This document shows positions 16,294 through 24,418 of a stretch of 37,075 nt of DNA, one piece after another; position 1 is the first letter of the stretch; every line of letters starts with the position of its first letter. This DNA comes from Actinomycetota bacterium. Lineage in GTDB: Bacteria; Actinomycetota; Thermoleophilia; Gaiellales; Gaiellaceae. The notes below the pieces were generated by a model. That model had not been told where the DNA came from and ran no database searches. It saw only the letters and a list, made by a program, of their open reading frames with translations. The stretch covers positions 1 through 37,075 of the forward strand of contig VAXO01000027.1 of the NCBI GenBank assembly GCA_005888435.1. The letters run 5' to 3'. The translations under genes and the position numbers were made by a program.

Positions 16294-16869
16294 TCAGCGG
16301 CGCGGCTTCGGCCGCGCCGCTTTGATGTCGCCGGTGTACCTCACCTTTCCGTTGACGAGCGTGTCCCTGTACGTGCCGCTGCCGTTCTCGGACGCGTGGT
16401 ACGTGAACGCGTAGCGCGTGTAGCGGAACTGCGTCACGTTCGCGAAGTAGTCGCCGATCCAGTCCCACGTCCCGGCGCATCGGCCCTTGAGGTCGGCGCT
16501 CGTGCAGGCGAAGTCCTTGACGCCGAGGAAACCGTTCAGCGGAGCGGCGCGGGACGCGAGCCTGGCGCGGAACGTCGTCACGGACGTCCCCCCAACGGTC
16601 CCGCGGATCCCGGCGGGCAGATGCGACTTGCCGCCCGGGCTCGATCCGTCGATCGAGGCGAACGTGCCGTTGTACGTGCTGGCGGCGCAGAAGCGGCCGG
16701 GGCTCTTCCGCCAGACGCGCACCGAGCGGGTGTACGTGTCGAACGCCCAGGTGTTTCCGCGGATGCCGGTGTCGACGTCGTTCTGCACGCCGTAGGAGAC
16801 GGCGACGACCGGCTTGCCGCTGCCGCAGAGCGAAATGGCGAGGACGACAGGGACCAGGAGCCCTCCCAT
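16294..16869 (-). CDS. Exported hypothetical protein
   Basis: ATG 16869 gives 191 residues with an N-terminal hydrophobic segment (MGGLLVPVVLAISLCGSG). The cysteine after it is not in a good lipobox (Leu at -1), so secretion is more likely than lipidation. The rest is a beta-rich, aromatic/glycine-rich domain with cysteines (FCAAS, FACTS, RCAGTW) that could form disulphides. No family is recognised. The last codons double as one arm of the DUF892 terminator. The start is only 37 bp from the divergent coiled-coil gene. Confidence 0.65.
   Translation of the reverse strand: MGGLLVPVVLAISLCGSGKPVVAVSYGVQNDVDTGIRGNTWAFDTYTRSVRVWRKSPGRFCAASTYNGTFASIDGSSPGGKSHLPAGIRGTVGGTSVTTFRARLASRAAPLNGFLGVKDFACTSADLKGRCAGTWDWIGDYFANVTQFRYTRYAFTYHASENGSGTYRDTLVNGKVRYTGDIKAARPKPRR
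16296..16324 (+). terminator. Terminator with UUCG tetraloop after the DUF892 gene
   Basis: A perfect 11-bp stem (16296-16306 with 16311-16321) is closed by a C(TTCG)G tetraloop and followed by TTTG. It lies 6 bp after the DUF892 stop and inside the last codons of the convergent exported protein. Confidence 0.75.
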
Positions 16870-16894
16870 GCAGGAGTAGACAATTTTGGGGTCG

Positions 16895-16906
16895 TATTCT
16901 TGCGCT
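16895..16906 (+). promoter_or_regulatory. -10 box of a leaderless coiled-coil gene
   Basis: TATTCT (16895-16900) is followed after 6 nt by the GTG at 16907, the exact spacing for transcription to start on the first codon. No good -35 is visible (TAGACA at 16877 is too close). Confidence 0.4.
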
Positions 16907-17992
16907 GTGGCGGAAGAACGGGACGAGCTCGAGCAGGCGTGGCAGGCGCTCGCCGATCGCGAGCGCCTGGTCAACCAGACCCTGGCACGGCGTTCGGCGG
17001 AGATCGACGCCCGAGCGCGACGCTACGAGGAGATCGGCACCGACCTCGACGCGCGCCGGCGGCTGATCGAGGAGTCCGAGGAGGAGCTGCGAGCGCGCGA
17101 GCAGCGGGCCACGCTCGCCGAGGAGGAGATCCGCGACCGCCAGTCGGAGGTCGAGCATGTCTCCACCGAGGCCGACCGCTTGCGTGAGCGCGCACGGGGC
17201 CTCGACGCGCGCCAGAGCGAGCTGCGCGTCCTGAGCGCCGAGCTCGAAGAGCGCGGCGAGTGGATCGCCACCGCGAGCGCCGCGCTGGACGCGCAGGAGC
17301 GGCGCGCCGAGGCGCTTGCCGCGGAGCAGGCCGAGGTCACGCAGCGGGCGTCGGAGATCACGGAGCAGGAGCGCGTCCAGGGCGCGGCAATGCGCCAGCT
17401 CGACGCGCGCGCGGCAGAGCTCGAGGCGCGCGCCGCAGAGGTCCAGCGCGCGAAGCGGAAGCTCGACGAGGCGGACGCAGCGCTGAAGCCGCGCGTCGCC
17501 GCGCTGGAGGTGCGCGAGCGCGCCGCGGCCGCGCAGCAGCAGGAGCTCGACGAGCTGGCGGCGCGCACCGCCGCCGGGGAAGAGCGCGTCGGCAAGCGGA
17601 CGGCGAGGCTCGCGCAGCAGGAGACCGAGCTCGCGCGCCGGCTGCGTGAGGTGCGGGAGCACGAGGCGCGGCTCTCGCAGCTCGACGAGCGTGCGAAGGA
17701 GCTCGACGAGCGGGCGCTCGCACTCGAGCGCACCGCGGCAGAGGTGGCAGAGCGCGCGGCTTGGCTGACGGACGCGCTCGGGCGCGTCGAGGTGCGCGAG
17801 GCCGACGTCGCCGATCGTGAACGTCACGTCGTCGCGGCAGAGGCTCGGCTCGAGCGGCAGGAGAGCGAGCTCGGTCTTCACATCGCGGCGCTCGACGATC
17901 GCGACCGCCGTCTGAGCGAACAGGACGAGATGCTCGCAGAGCGCCGCCGGCGCCTGCGCGAGGAGGAGCTCTCTAGACCCAGTACGCCATGA
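16907..17992 (+). CDS. Long coiled-coil protein (361 aa)
   Basis: From GTG 16907 nearly the whole chain is charged heptad repeat rich in Glu, Arg, Ala and Leu (for example LARRLREVREHEARLSQLDE). There is no globular domain, signal peptide or membrane helix. It resembles SMC-hinge-less or cytoskeletal (Scy/FilP-like) coiled coils only in composition, so function cannot be assigned. It seems leaderless. Its last 20 bp overlap the convergent GNAT gene. The low-complexity composition makes homology searches unreliable here. Confidence 0.75.
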   Translation: MAEERDELEQAWQALADRERLVNQTLARRSAEIDARARRYEEIGTDLDARRRLIEESEEELRAREQRATLAEEEIRDRQSEVEHVSTEADRLRERARGLDARQSELRVLSAELEERGEWIATASAALDAQERRAEALAAEQAEVTQRASEITEQERVQGAAMRQLDARAAELEARAAEVQRAKRKLDEADAALKPRVAALEVRERAAAAQQQELDELAARTAAGEERVGKRTARLAQQETELARRLREVREHEARLSQLDERAKELDERALALERTAAEVAERAAWLTDALGRVEVREADVADRERHVVAAEARLERQESELGLHIAALDDRDRRLSEQDEMLAERRRRLREEELSRPSTP

Positions 17993-18467
17993 GCACGGCG
18001 TCGACGTAGTCGTCGCCGCGGCGGTAGTGCTCCTTGCGGTAGCCCTCGCGCACGAAGCCGAACTTCTCGTACAGCGCGATCGCGGCAGTGTTCCACGGGA
18101 AGACGTGCAGCTCGAGCTTTCGCACGCCCGCGTGCCGCCCCCAGTCGACGGCCGCTTCGAGCAGCGCGGTGCCGACCCCCTGTCGACGCCGTGACTGGTC
18201 GACCATGAGGCCGAGGTCGGCGACGTGACGGCTCGCGGGATGCTGGTCGCGCGCGATCGACAGCCGCCCGATGATGCGCCCGTCGTCGTCCGCGACGTAC
18301 ACCGCGGCGTTCGGATAGCGGCGGATCGCTCGTAGGTAGCGCCGCTCGTCAGCCACGTTTCGCCAACCGTTCGTCGTGACCAGCCAGCCTTCGGGCTCGC
18401 TGCCGACGGCGTCGCCGAGCTCCTTCAGCCCCTGCGCGTCGCCGGGCTCTGCGCGGCGGACGATCAT
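17973..18467 (-). CDS. GNAT-family N-acetyltransferase
   Basis: 164 residues with the complete GNAT fold: VRRAEPGDAQGL start, beta strand AVYVADDDGRIIGRL, acetyl-CoA motif A LGLMVDQSRRRQGVGTALL (Q/RxxGxG/A) and motif B ELHVFPWNTAAIALYEKFGFVREG. It transfers acetyl from acetyl-CoA to an amine; the substrate may be an amino acid, a polyamine or a protein N-terminus. The start overlaps the gamma-glutamyltransferase stop as ATGA (18464-18467), indicating coupled translation. Confidence 0.92.
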   Translation of the reverse strand: MIVRRAEPGDAQGLKELGDAVGSEPEGWLVTTNGWRNVADERRYLRAIRRYPNAAVYVADDDGRIIGRLSIARDQHPASRHVADLGLMVDQSRRRQGVGTALLEAAVDWGRHAGVRKLELHVFPWNTAAIALYEKFGFVREGYRKEHYRRGDDYVDAVLMAYWV

Positions 18468-19936
18468 CCGACGACGACTCCTGCCCCACCCCGGCGCGGA
18501 TCGCCGGCGGCGGCGAGCTCACCGTCGTCCAGCGTCACCGCCGCGGCACCCCCGAAGAAGAGGTTGCGATTGCGCCAGCGCGCGACGTTCCACCCCATCT
18601 CCTCGAGCGTGTCGAGCTCCGCCGGGTCGTGCCCGCCCTCGCAGTGCAGGACATCCTGCTCGTCGAGGTGCACGCGTGGCCGGTGGATCGCGTCTTCGAC
18701 CGTCAGGCCGTGGCCGACGACATTGACGACGATCTGGAGCACGGCGCCGCGCAGCCGCAGCGAGCCCGCACTGCCGACGACGAGGTGCGGCGCGCCGCCG
18801 CGCAGCACGAGCGACGGGCTCATCCCGGACGAGAGCCGCTGCCCGGGCCGCGGCTGCCGCGCGATGTCGAACTCACCGATCATGTTGTTCATGTGGATGC
18901 CCGTGCCAGGGATGACGATCCCGGAGCCGGCGCCCGTGGACGCCGTCAGGGCGACCGCGTCGCCGCGTGCGTCGATGACGGAGATGTGCGTCGTGCCTCG
19001 CGTGACGACGGCGCCGCCGAGCTCGAGCGCCCGCAGCAGGCCGCGGCCCGCCGGCGCCTGCAGCTGCTCGCGCATCACCCGCGCGAGCGCGTCGATCGCC
19101 TCGGCGGTGCCGGGCTTCCCCACCCCGAGCTCCTCGAGCAGCGGCAGCCCGTAGGCGATCAGCACGCCGCCCCGGGACGGCGGCGGATTCGAGTAGAACT
19201 CCTCGCCGCAGAAGCGCGCACGCACCGGACGGCGGCGGATGACGCGGTACTCGTTCAGGTCTCGCTGCGTGAAGCAGCCGCCGCCCGCACGCATGTGCTC
19301 GAGGATCTGCGCGCCGAGCTCGCCGGTGTAGAGCTCCTGCGCGCCTTTCGCAGCCAGCAGCTCGAGCGTGTCGGCGAGGTCGTGCTGGCGGAGCATGTCG
19401 CCGACGCCGAGCGCCTTGCCGTCCTGCTCGTAGACAGCACGCGCCTCGGGGGTGTGGCGCAGGATCAGGTCGAGGATCCGGTGCAGGTACGCCTGGCCGT
19501 CGTTCAGGGCGACTCCGTTCCGCGCCAGCTCGATCGCCGGCCCGAACAGGTCGCGCCACGGCAGCCGGCCGAACGCCTTGTGCGCGGTCTCGAGCCCGAG
19601 CGGCGCGCCGGGGATGGCGCACGACGCCGCGCCGATGTGGAAGCGCTGTGTCGAGCCGCCGCTGAAGTCGACATCGACGTGCTCCATCTGACCTGCGTGC
19701 GTCTCGTCGCCGAGGCCGGGCACGGCCACGAAGAAGTCGAACACGCGTGTGCTCTTGTCGCGCGCCCGGTGCACGAGCATGAAGCCGCCGGCGCCCGGGC
19801 CGGTGAGCGGGCTCTCGGCGACCCAGGAGACGAGCGCGGCGGCGACGGCCGCGTCGACGGCGTTGCCGCCCGCCTCCAGCACCTGCGCGCCGGCCTGCGC
19901 AGTCAGCGCGTGTCCCCCCGCCACCGCCCCTCTCAT
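18464..19936 (-). CDS. Gamma-glutamyltransferase family protein
   Basis: ATG 19936 gives 490 residues and places HALTAQAGAQVLEAGGNAVDAAVAAA at the N-terminus as in the family; an ATG at 19978 adds 14 residues. The Ntn-hydrolase nucleophile is the first Thr of GTTHISVID (about residue 315), where autocleavage would give ~314- and ~176-residue chains. SPLTGPGAGGFMLVH, NPPPSRGG and the late GMSPSLVLRGG/VGSAGSLRLRGAVLQ also match. No signal peptide is seen and the chain is shorter than periplasmic GGTs (~550-580), so it is probably cytoplasmic, possibly a gamma-glutamyl amide hydrolase. TACCCT 6 nt before the ATG suggests a leaderless transcript. It is coupled to the GNAT gene. Confidence 0.9.
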   Translation of the reverse strand: MRGAVAGGHALTAQAGAQVLEAGGNAVDAAVAAALVSWVAESPLTGPGAGGFMLVHRARDKSTRVFDFFVAVPGLGDETHAGQMEHVDVDFSGGSTQRFHIGAASCAIPGAPLGLETAHKAFGRLPWRDLFGPAIELARNGVALNDGQAYLHRILDLILRHTPEARAVYEQDGKALGVGDMLRQHDLADTLELLAAKGAQELYTGELGAQILEHMRAGGGCFTQRDLNEYRVIRRRPVRARFCGEEFYSNPPPSRGGVLIAYGLPLLEELGVGKPGTAEAIDALARVMREQLQAPAGRGLLRALELGGAVVTRGTTHISVIDARGDAVALTASTGAGSGIVIPGTGIHMNNMIGEFDIARQPRPGQRLSSGMSPSLVLRGGAPHLVVGSAGSLRLRGAVLQIVVNVVGHGLTVEDAIHRPRVHLDEQDVLHCEGGHDPAELDTLEEMGWNVARWRNRNLFFGGAAAVTLDDGELAAAGDPRRGGAGVVVG

Positions 19937-19950
19937 GCGCAAAGGGTAGA

Positions 19951-19974
19951 CCCGCACCGGCCCTTCGGTGCGGG
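19951..19974 (-). terminator. GC-rich hairpin between ftsZ and the GGT gene
   Basis: A perfect 9-bp stem (19951-19959 with 19966-19974) and a 6-nt loop lie 70 bp downstream of the ftsZ stop. There is no T-run, so it is a weak or Rho-assisted terminator at best. It falls inside the GGT gene only if the earlier start (19978) is used. Confidence 0.3.
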
Positions 19975-20042
19975 GCATACGGGAGCTAGACGGGCATCCG
20001 GGCGCAGGCTCACGCCGTGCTCGCGAAGTTCACTCGAACGAG

Positions 20043-21425
20043 TTAGTTGCGCAAGAACGAAGGCGGCTCGAGCTCGTCCTCCGACGAGGTCAGCGCGGTG
20101 ACGAGGCTGCGACTCGGGCGGCTGGCGACGCTGCCCACGCCGACGCCCGTGACCACGACCGTCACCCAGACCTGGCCCTTGAGGCGCTCGTCGATGGTCG
20201 CGCCGAAGATGATCTGCGTCTCGTCGGTGGCGGTTTGACGGATCACCTCGGCTGCCTCGTTCACCTCCAGCAGCGAGAGGTCGTCGCCGCCCGCGATCGA
20301 GAGCAGGATGCCGCGCGCGCCGTGCAGATCCGTGTCGATCAGCGGCGAGCGCAGCGCGCGCTCTGCGGCCTCCCGCGCGCGGTTCTCGGCGCCGGACGAG
20401 AAGCCGATGCCCATCAGCGCCGTGCCAGAGCGTTCCATGATCGTCCGCACGTCCGCGAAGTCGAGGTTGATCAGGCCCGGAAGCGTGATCAGGTCGCAGA
20501 TTCCCTGCACTCCCTGGCGCAGGACGTCGTCGGCGATCCTGAACGCGTCGAGCATCGACGTCGACTTGTCGAGCACCTCGAGCAGCCGATCGTTGGGGAT
20601 GACGATCGTCGTGTCGCACTCCTGGCGCAGCGCGTCGATCCCGGTCTCCGCCTGGCCGCGCCGCTTCGTCCCCTCGAACTTGAACGGCAGGGTGACGATG
20701 CCGACCGTCAGCGCGCCGAGCTGCTTCGCGATCTTGGCAACGATCGGCGCGGCGCCGGTGCCGGTGCCGCCCCCCTCGCCCGCGGTGACGAAGACCATGT
20801 CGGAGCCGCGCAGCGCGTGCTTGATCTGATCCTCGGCCTCGTCCGCAGCGCGGCGCCCGACGTCCGGCTCCGCGCCGGAGCCGAGCCCCTTCGTCAGCTC
20901 GCGCCCGATGTGGATCTTCGTCTCGGCCTCGGAGATCTGCAGCTGCTGCACGTCGGTGTTCACCGCGACGAACTCCACCTGGTTGATGCCGGCGTCGATC
21001 ATCCGATTGACGGCATTGAGCCCCGCACCGCCGACGCCGACGACCTGGATCTTCGCGAGGTAGGAGCCGAGCGAGCCGACGCGCGCATGCGAAAGTCGCG
21101 GTGCCGGTTCCGGCATGGGCTCGTAGTAGCGAGTGACCGGCGGCTCGGGAACGGTGGCCGGCGGCGAGACGGGCTCGGGCCTCGGGGCCGGGGGCTCCGG
21201 CTGAGGCTCGGGCTCGGGCTGGGGATCGGGAACCGGCGGCACGGGCGTCTCGACCTCGTCCTCCCAGGTCGGGACGTGCTCGACTGTCGACTCGTGCGGC
21301 TCCTCCGCCGGCGGCGCCTGCTCCTGACCGGCGGCCTCCCGCTCCTGTTGTCGCTGCGCTGCCTCGGTCGCCTTGAAGAGCTCGGCGAGCGGGCCCTCAC
21401 GCATGCTCGCGCGCTTTCGCGCCAT
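20043..21425 (-). CDS. ftsZ: Cell division protein FtsZ with long N-terminal extension
   Basis: 460 residues. Residues ~122-435 are a complete tubulin-like GTPase: [16 protein letters not shown] (128-143), VNTDVQQL, the GTP signature GGGTGTG (218-224), the T7 loop NLDFADVR (320-327) and a C-terminal peptide EPPSFLRN resembling the FtsZ tail that binds partners. FtsZ polymerises at midcell to build the division ring. The unusual part is residues 1-115: a short basic/helical start ([14 protein letters not shown]) and then a proline/glutamate-rich linker. Met before GGGTGTG is replaced by Glu217. The start at 21425 is fixed by AAGGAGGT at ideal spacing; it overlaps the parA gene by 29 bp. Whether it is the only FtsZ of the cell is unknown. 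Confidence 0.95.
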   Translation of the reverse strand: MARKRASMREGPLAELFKATEAAQRQQEREAAGQEQAPPAEEPHESTVEHVPTWEDEVETPVPPVPDPQPEPEPQPEPPAPRPEPVSPPATVPEPPVTRYYEPMPEPAPRLSHARVGSLGSYLAKIQVVGVGGAGLNAVNRMIDAGINQVEFVAVNTDVQQLQISEAETKIHIGRELTKGLGSGAEPDVGRRAADEAEDQIKHALRGSDMVFVTAGEGGGTGTGAAPIVAKIAKQLGALTVGIVTLPFKFEGTKRRGQAETGIDALRQECDTTIVIPNDRLLEVLDKSTSMLDAFRIADDVLRQGVQGICDLITLPGLINLDFADVRTIMERSGTALMGIGFSSGAENRAREAAERALRSPLIDTDLHGARGILLSIAGGDDLSLLEVNEAAEVIRQTATDETQIIFGATIDERLKGQVWVTVVVTGVGVGSVASRPSRSLVTALTSSEDELEPPSFLRN

Positions 21426-22167
21426 TGAGCACCTCCTTCGCGAGATCGCGGTAGAGCGCGGCCGCGTCGCCGCCCGGTTCGTATCCGAGCACAGACTGGC
21501 CCTTCACTGGTGCCTCGGCGTAGCGCACGGTCTTGCGGATCTTCGTGTTGAAGACGAGATCGCCGAAGTTCTCCTTGAGGATGTCGACCGCCTCGCGCGA
21601 GTGCAGCAAGCGCTTGTCGTACATCGTCGGCAGGATCCCCTGGATCTCGACCTCGGGGTTCAGGTTCTCGCGGATCATCGAGAGCGTGTTCTCGAGCTGG
21701 ACGAGCCCGCGGAGCGAGAGGTACTCGCACTGCACCGGGACGATCACGCCGTTCGATGCGACGAGCGCGTTGATCGTCAGCAGCCCGAGCGACGGCGGCG
21801 TGTCGATCAGGATGTAGTCGTACTTCGGCTTGACCGAGACGAGTGCCTTCTCGAGGGCTCGCTCGCGGCCGATCATGGCGGAGAGCGCCAGCTCCGCGCC
21901 GGCCAGGTCGATCGACGAGACCGCGACGCCCACCTCGGCCTCGCGGATGATCTCCTCGATCGGAAGTCTGTGGACGAGCACGTCGAACATCGAGCGCTCG
22001 ATCTCGTCGGGGTTCCAGCCCTGGCTCATCGTCAGGTTCCCCTGCGGGTCCAGGTCGACGAGCAGCACGGAGTGGCCCGCCTCCTTGAGGGCGACGCCGA
22101 GGTTCAGGGTGGTGGTCGTTTTGGCCACGCCGCCCTTCTGGTTGGCGAACGCGATGACCCGTGCCAA
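21397..22167 (-). CDS. parA: ParA/Soj-family chromosome-partitioning ATPase
   Basis: TTG 22167 (SD AAGGGA) gives 256 residues beginning [13 protein letters not shown], the normal start of this family; an ATG at 22233 would add 22 residues of low-complexity sequence. The deviant Walker A is KGGVAKTT (K11, K16; Ala replaces the usual Gly), followed by [10 protein letters not shown] and [13 protein letters not shown]. ParA ATPases bind non-specific DNA as ATP dimers and position plasmids, chromosomes or protein machines. No parB follows; instead ftsZ does, so it may act as a MinD/MipZ-like positioning factor (inference). A TATTCT -10 (22257-22252) and a palindrome upstream may control the operon. 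Confidence 0.92.
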   Translation of the reverse strand: MARVIAFANQKGGVAKTTTTLNLGVALKEAGHSVLLVDLDPQGNLTMSQGWNPDEIERSMFDVLVHRLPIEEIIREAEVGVAVSSIDLAGAELALSAMIGRERALEKALVSVKPKYDYILIDTPPSLGLLTINALVASNGVIVPVQCEYLSLRGLVQLENTLSMIRENLNPEVEIQGILPTMYDKRLLHSREAVDILKENFGDLVFNTKIRKTVRYAEAPVKGQSVLGYEPGGDAAALYRDLAKEVLNGAKAREHA

Positions 22168-22251
22168 AGAAGTTCCCTTCTCAGTGGTCGATGAGCGTGT
22201 GTTGGGACGCGGAAGCAAACGGGAGAGGCCCATGCGGCGCTCTTTCGTCCC

Positions 22252-22293
22252 AGAATAGCCCGTTCCTGCCGATGTCCCGCATAATCATGCGGG
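22252..22293 (-). promoter_or_regulatory. Putative parA-ftsZ promoter with dyad CCCGCAT-AATC-ATGCGGG
   Basis: A perfect 7-bp inverted repeat (22276-22282 with 22287-22293) sits 18 bp upstream of a minus-strand TATTCT (22257-22252). The dyad is centred near position -40 of the predicted transcript and could be a regulator site. It could also be a weak terminator of the peptidase gene, though no T-run follows. Confidence 0.35.
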
Positions 22294-22306
22294 TCTCGGA
22301 CGGCGT

Positions 22307-23305
22307 CTAGCGCAGGAAGGCTTCGCCCTCGACCGCGAGCTGCAGCCGGAGGGTGTACTTCAGGGCGACCGGTGAGGAGCTGACGAGGCGGGCGTCGCAG
22401 TCGCCGGGGCCCATGCTCGGCAGGTCGAGCGTCCGCACCTTCTGGCCCTTGCCGATCGTCTGCGTGCCGGCGACGGCGCCGTTGCAGACGACCTGGATGC
22501 GGGCGCGGATGCCTTTCCGGGTCGCGCGCGAGACGGTTGCGGTGAAGGTGACATGGCGGCCAGGGCCGAGCAGGCCGAACGGGACGGTCTTCGTCTTCCG
22601 CGGGCCGAGCGAGCCGATGCGGTGGACGACGAGCGGCGCGTTCGGCGCGGCAGGCAGCGTCGTGGTCGGGGTTCCGCCGAGCGCGGCGAACATGTCGGAC
22701 TTGAGCTTGTCGTCGGGCGGGGTCAGCCACGTGATCGCGTACCGGTACGAGGGCCCGACGTGGATATACGCGTAGTCCTCGGCGAAGATCTCCGCGATGC
22801 TGTGATCCCAGCCCATCGAGTAGTCGAACGCGACCTGGCGGGAGGCGAACATCGCGGCCATGCCGCGGTCGGCCCACCAGACCGGGATGCCGTTCAGCTC
22901 GGGAATGCCTGGCACTGCCGTCGACGCGTCGATGTGGTGCCCGTACTCGTGGACCAGCGTCCCCTCGACGAACTGGTTCTTGCCTGCCGGGACGATGATC
23001 GTCGGACGCCCTGCGGCACCGGCACGCGCGTAGCAGGCTGCCGCCTCGGAGCCGCACAGCCCTTCGATCGACGTGTCCGGGACGATCCGGACCGTCACGT
23101 TGCTGATCTCGTTGCCGTGCGCGGTGGCTCGCAGGATGCCCGCGTACCAGTCGGTGTCGACCCCGGTCGCCCGCACGTCCAACGTGATTCGCCGTCCCTG
23201 TAGGTCGCTCGAGGTGACGATCGCCCCGCTCGCGCCGGCCGCGAGGGCGAGCGTGAGGACGAGCGCGAGGACGGCAACGAGGGGCTTCATGGCGGCGCGG
23301 CTCAT
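22307..23305 (-). CDS. Exported putative zinc metallopeptidase (HEYGH)
   Basis: 332 residues with a strong signal peptide (MKPLVAVLALVLTLALAAGASGA; ATG at 23290 is an equally good start). The zinc-peptidase motif VHEYGHHID lies around residue 120, with HSIAEIFAEDYAYI about 50 residues later offering the third (Glu) ligand and an ExxxD as in gluzincins. The C-terminal ~110 residues form a beta-sandwich-like domain (RHVTFTATVSRATRKGIRARIQVVCNG). I infer a secreted protease or a structural relative; no exact family is recognised. Confidence 0.75.
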   Translation of the reverse strand: MSRAAMKPLVAVLALVLTLALAAGASGAIVTSSDLQGRRITLDVRATGVDTDWYAGILRATAHGNEISNVTVRIVPDTSIEGLCGSEAAACYARAGAAGRPTIIVPAGKNQFVEGTLVHEYGHHIDASTAVPGIPELNGIPVWWADRGMAAMFASRQVAFDYSMGWDHSIAEIFAEDYAYIHVGPSYRYAITWLTPPDDKLKSDMFAALGGTPTTTLPAAPNAPLVVHRIGSLGPRKTKTVPFGLLGPGRHVTFTATVSRATRKGIRARIQVVCNGAVAGTQTIGKGQKVRTLDLPSMGPGDCDARLVSSSPVALKYTLRLQLAVEGEAFLR

Positions 23306-23347
23306 CGAAGCACAGTTACCTGGAAGCTGCCGACCCGGATCTAATAA

Positions 23348-24310
23348 CTACGTAAGAATCGCTGGTCGGGCCGGGCGGAGGCGACCGATCAGCGCCCAGA
23401 TGCCCGCCGCGGCGACGACGATCGCCCCGACGAGGATCACAAGCCCCTGGGCAGCGACGGCGAAGGCAACCGCATCGCCCTTAGGGATGCCGGCGACGAT
23501 GAGGATCGCCGCGCCTGCACCGGCCTGGGTGGCGGCGCCGGCGGGCGCGATCGGGAGGGACGCGGAGGCCGCGGAGGCGCACAGGAAGGCGAGTGCGAGC
23601 GTGAACGAGCCGCCGATGGCGAGCGCGTTCAGCAGGACGAAGACGGCGACGCCGCGGAGCGCCCACGAGACGGAGATGAGGAGCCACGCCTGCGACGCCG
23701 AGCGCCGGCACGCGGTGTGCTCGCGCAGCCAGCGGCCGACCTTCCAGCGGCCGACGAAGCTGAGCCGGGCGATGCGCGGCAGGCAGAGCACGAGCGCCGC
23801 GGCAGCGACGCCGGCCGCCGCGACGAGCGCGAAGCCGACCTGAACGCCGCCGGAGTGCGACGCGGCGGCGGCGATCGACGCCATGGGCGCGAGCGCCGCG
23901 CTGTCGAGCAGGCCGACCACGATCAGGGTCAGGCAGATCGCCCCGAGGCCCGCGGTTTTCTTGCCCGGGAGGCGACGGACGACCGCGATGCGGATCGCCT
24001 CGTCGAAACGGCCGGGCAGAGCGACTCCGCCGACCGAGGCGGCGCCGCCGGCGGCGGCGAGGGTCAGCGCCTCGGGGCGCTGCTCCACCGGGAACAGCCG
24101 TTGCCAGCCCCAGGCCTTGAAGGCGTAGGCGAAGAGAAAGAGGATTCCCGCGGCAACGACGAGCAGCGGGTCAGCGCTCGCGAGGGGCCAGCCCGAGCGC
24201 ATGAAGTGGAGTGCCGTTACGGCGGCCGCTGTCAGAGCCCCGGTCACGAAGACCGTGTTGAGCGCAATGCGGACTCGGCGGGAGCCCGCGAGACGACGTG
24301 CTCTCCCCAT
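23348..24310 (-). CDS. LPG synthase transmembrane-like protein (UPF0104/YbhN type)
   Basis: 320 residues with about eight membrane helices. PGRFDEAIRIAVVRR (around 100) matches the conserved cytoplasmic loop G-x-x-x-E-x-x-R of the lysylphosphatidylglycerol synthase membrane domain family (PF03706), and the later glycine/alanine-rich helices fit. Members act as lipid flippases or glycan-lipid accessory proteins; the catalytic aminoacyl-transferase domain of MprF is absent here. Substrate unknown. The 108 bp upstream (24311-24418) hold nothing convincing. Confidence 0.75.
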   Translation of the reverse strand: MGRARRLAGSRRVRIALNTVFVTGALTAAAVTALHFMRSGWPLASADPLLVVAAGILFLFAYAFKAWGWQRLFPVEQRPEALTLAAAGGAASVGGVALPGRFDEAIRIAVVRRLPGKKTAGLGAICLTLIVVGLLDSAALAPMASIAAAASHSGGVQVGFALVAAAGVAAAALVLCLPRIARLSFVGRWKVGRWLREHTACRRSASQAWLLISVSWALRGVAVFVLLNALAIGGSFTLALAFLCASAASASLPIAPAGAATQAGAGAAILIVAGIPKGDAVAFAVAAQGLVILVGAIVVAAAGIWALIGRLRPARPAILT

Positions 24311-24418
24311 GCGACTCGATATCGGGAAGTCTTCGAGAAGCCTGGAGATCCGATCGAGGGACAGCGCTCTACGCCTTTCTGGTTTGGGCCCGGACTGACT
24401 GGTTCGTCGGGAGAGGCG

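Noticed and set aside
21180-21260. Short direct repeats (GGCTCGGG-like) in ftsZ as a tandem repeat or CRISPR
   Set aside because: They encode the Pro/Glu linker of FtsZ and are imperfect; there are no spacers. No CRISPR repeat is present anywhere in the window.
19968-21428. 486-aa open frame antisense to ftsZ
   Set aside because: Follows the codon pattern of ftsZ on the other strand; no start signal, no recognisable domain.
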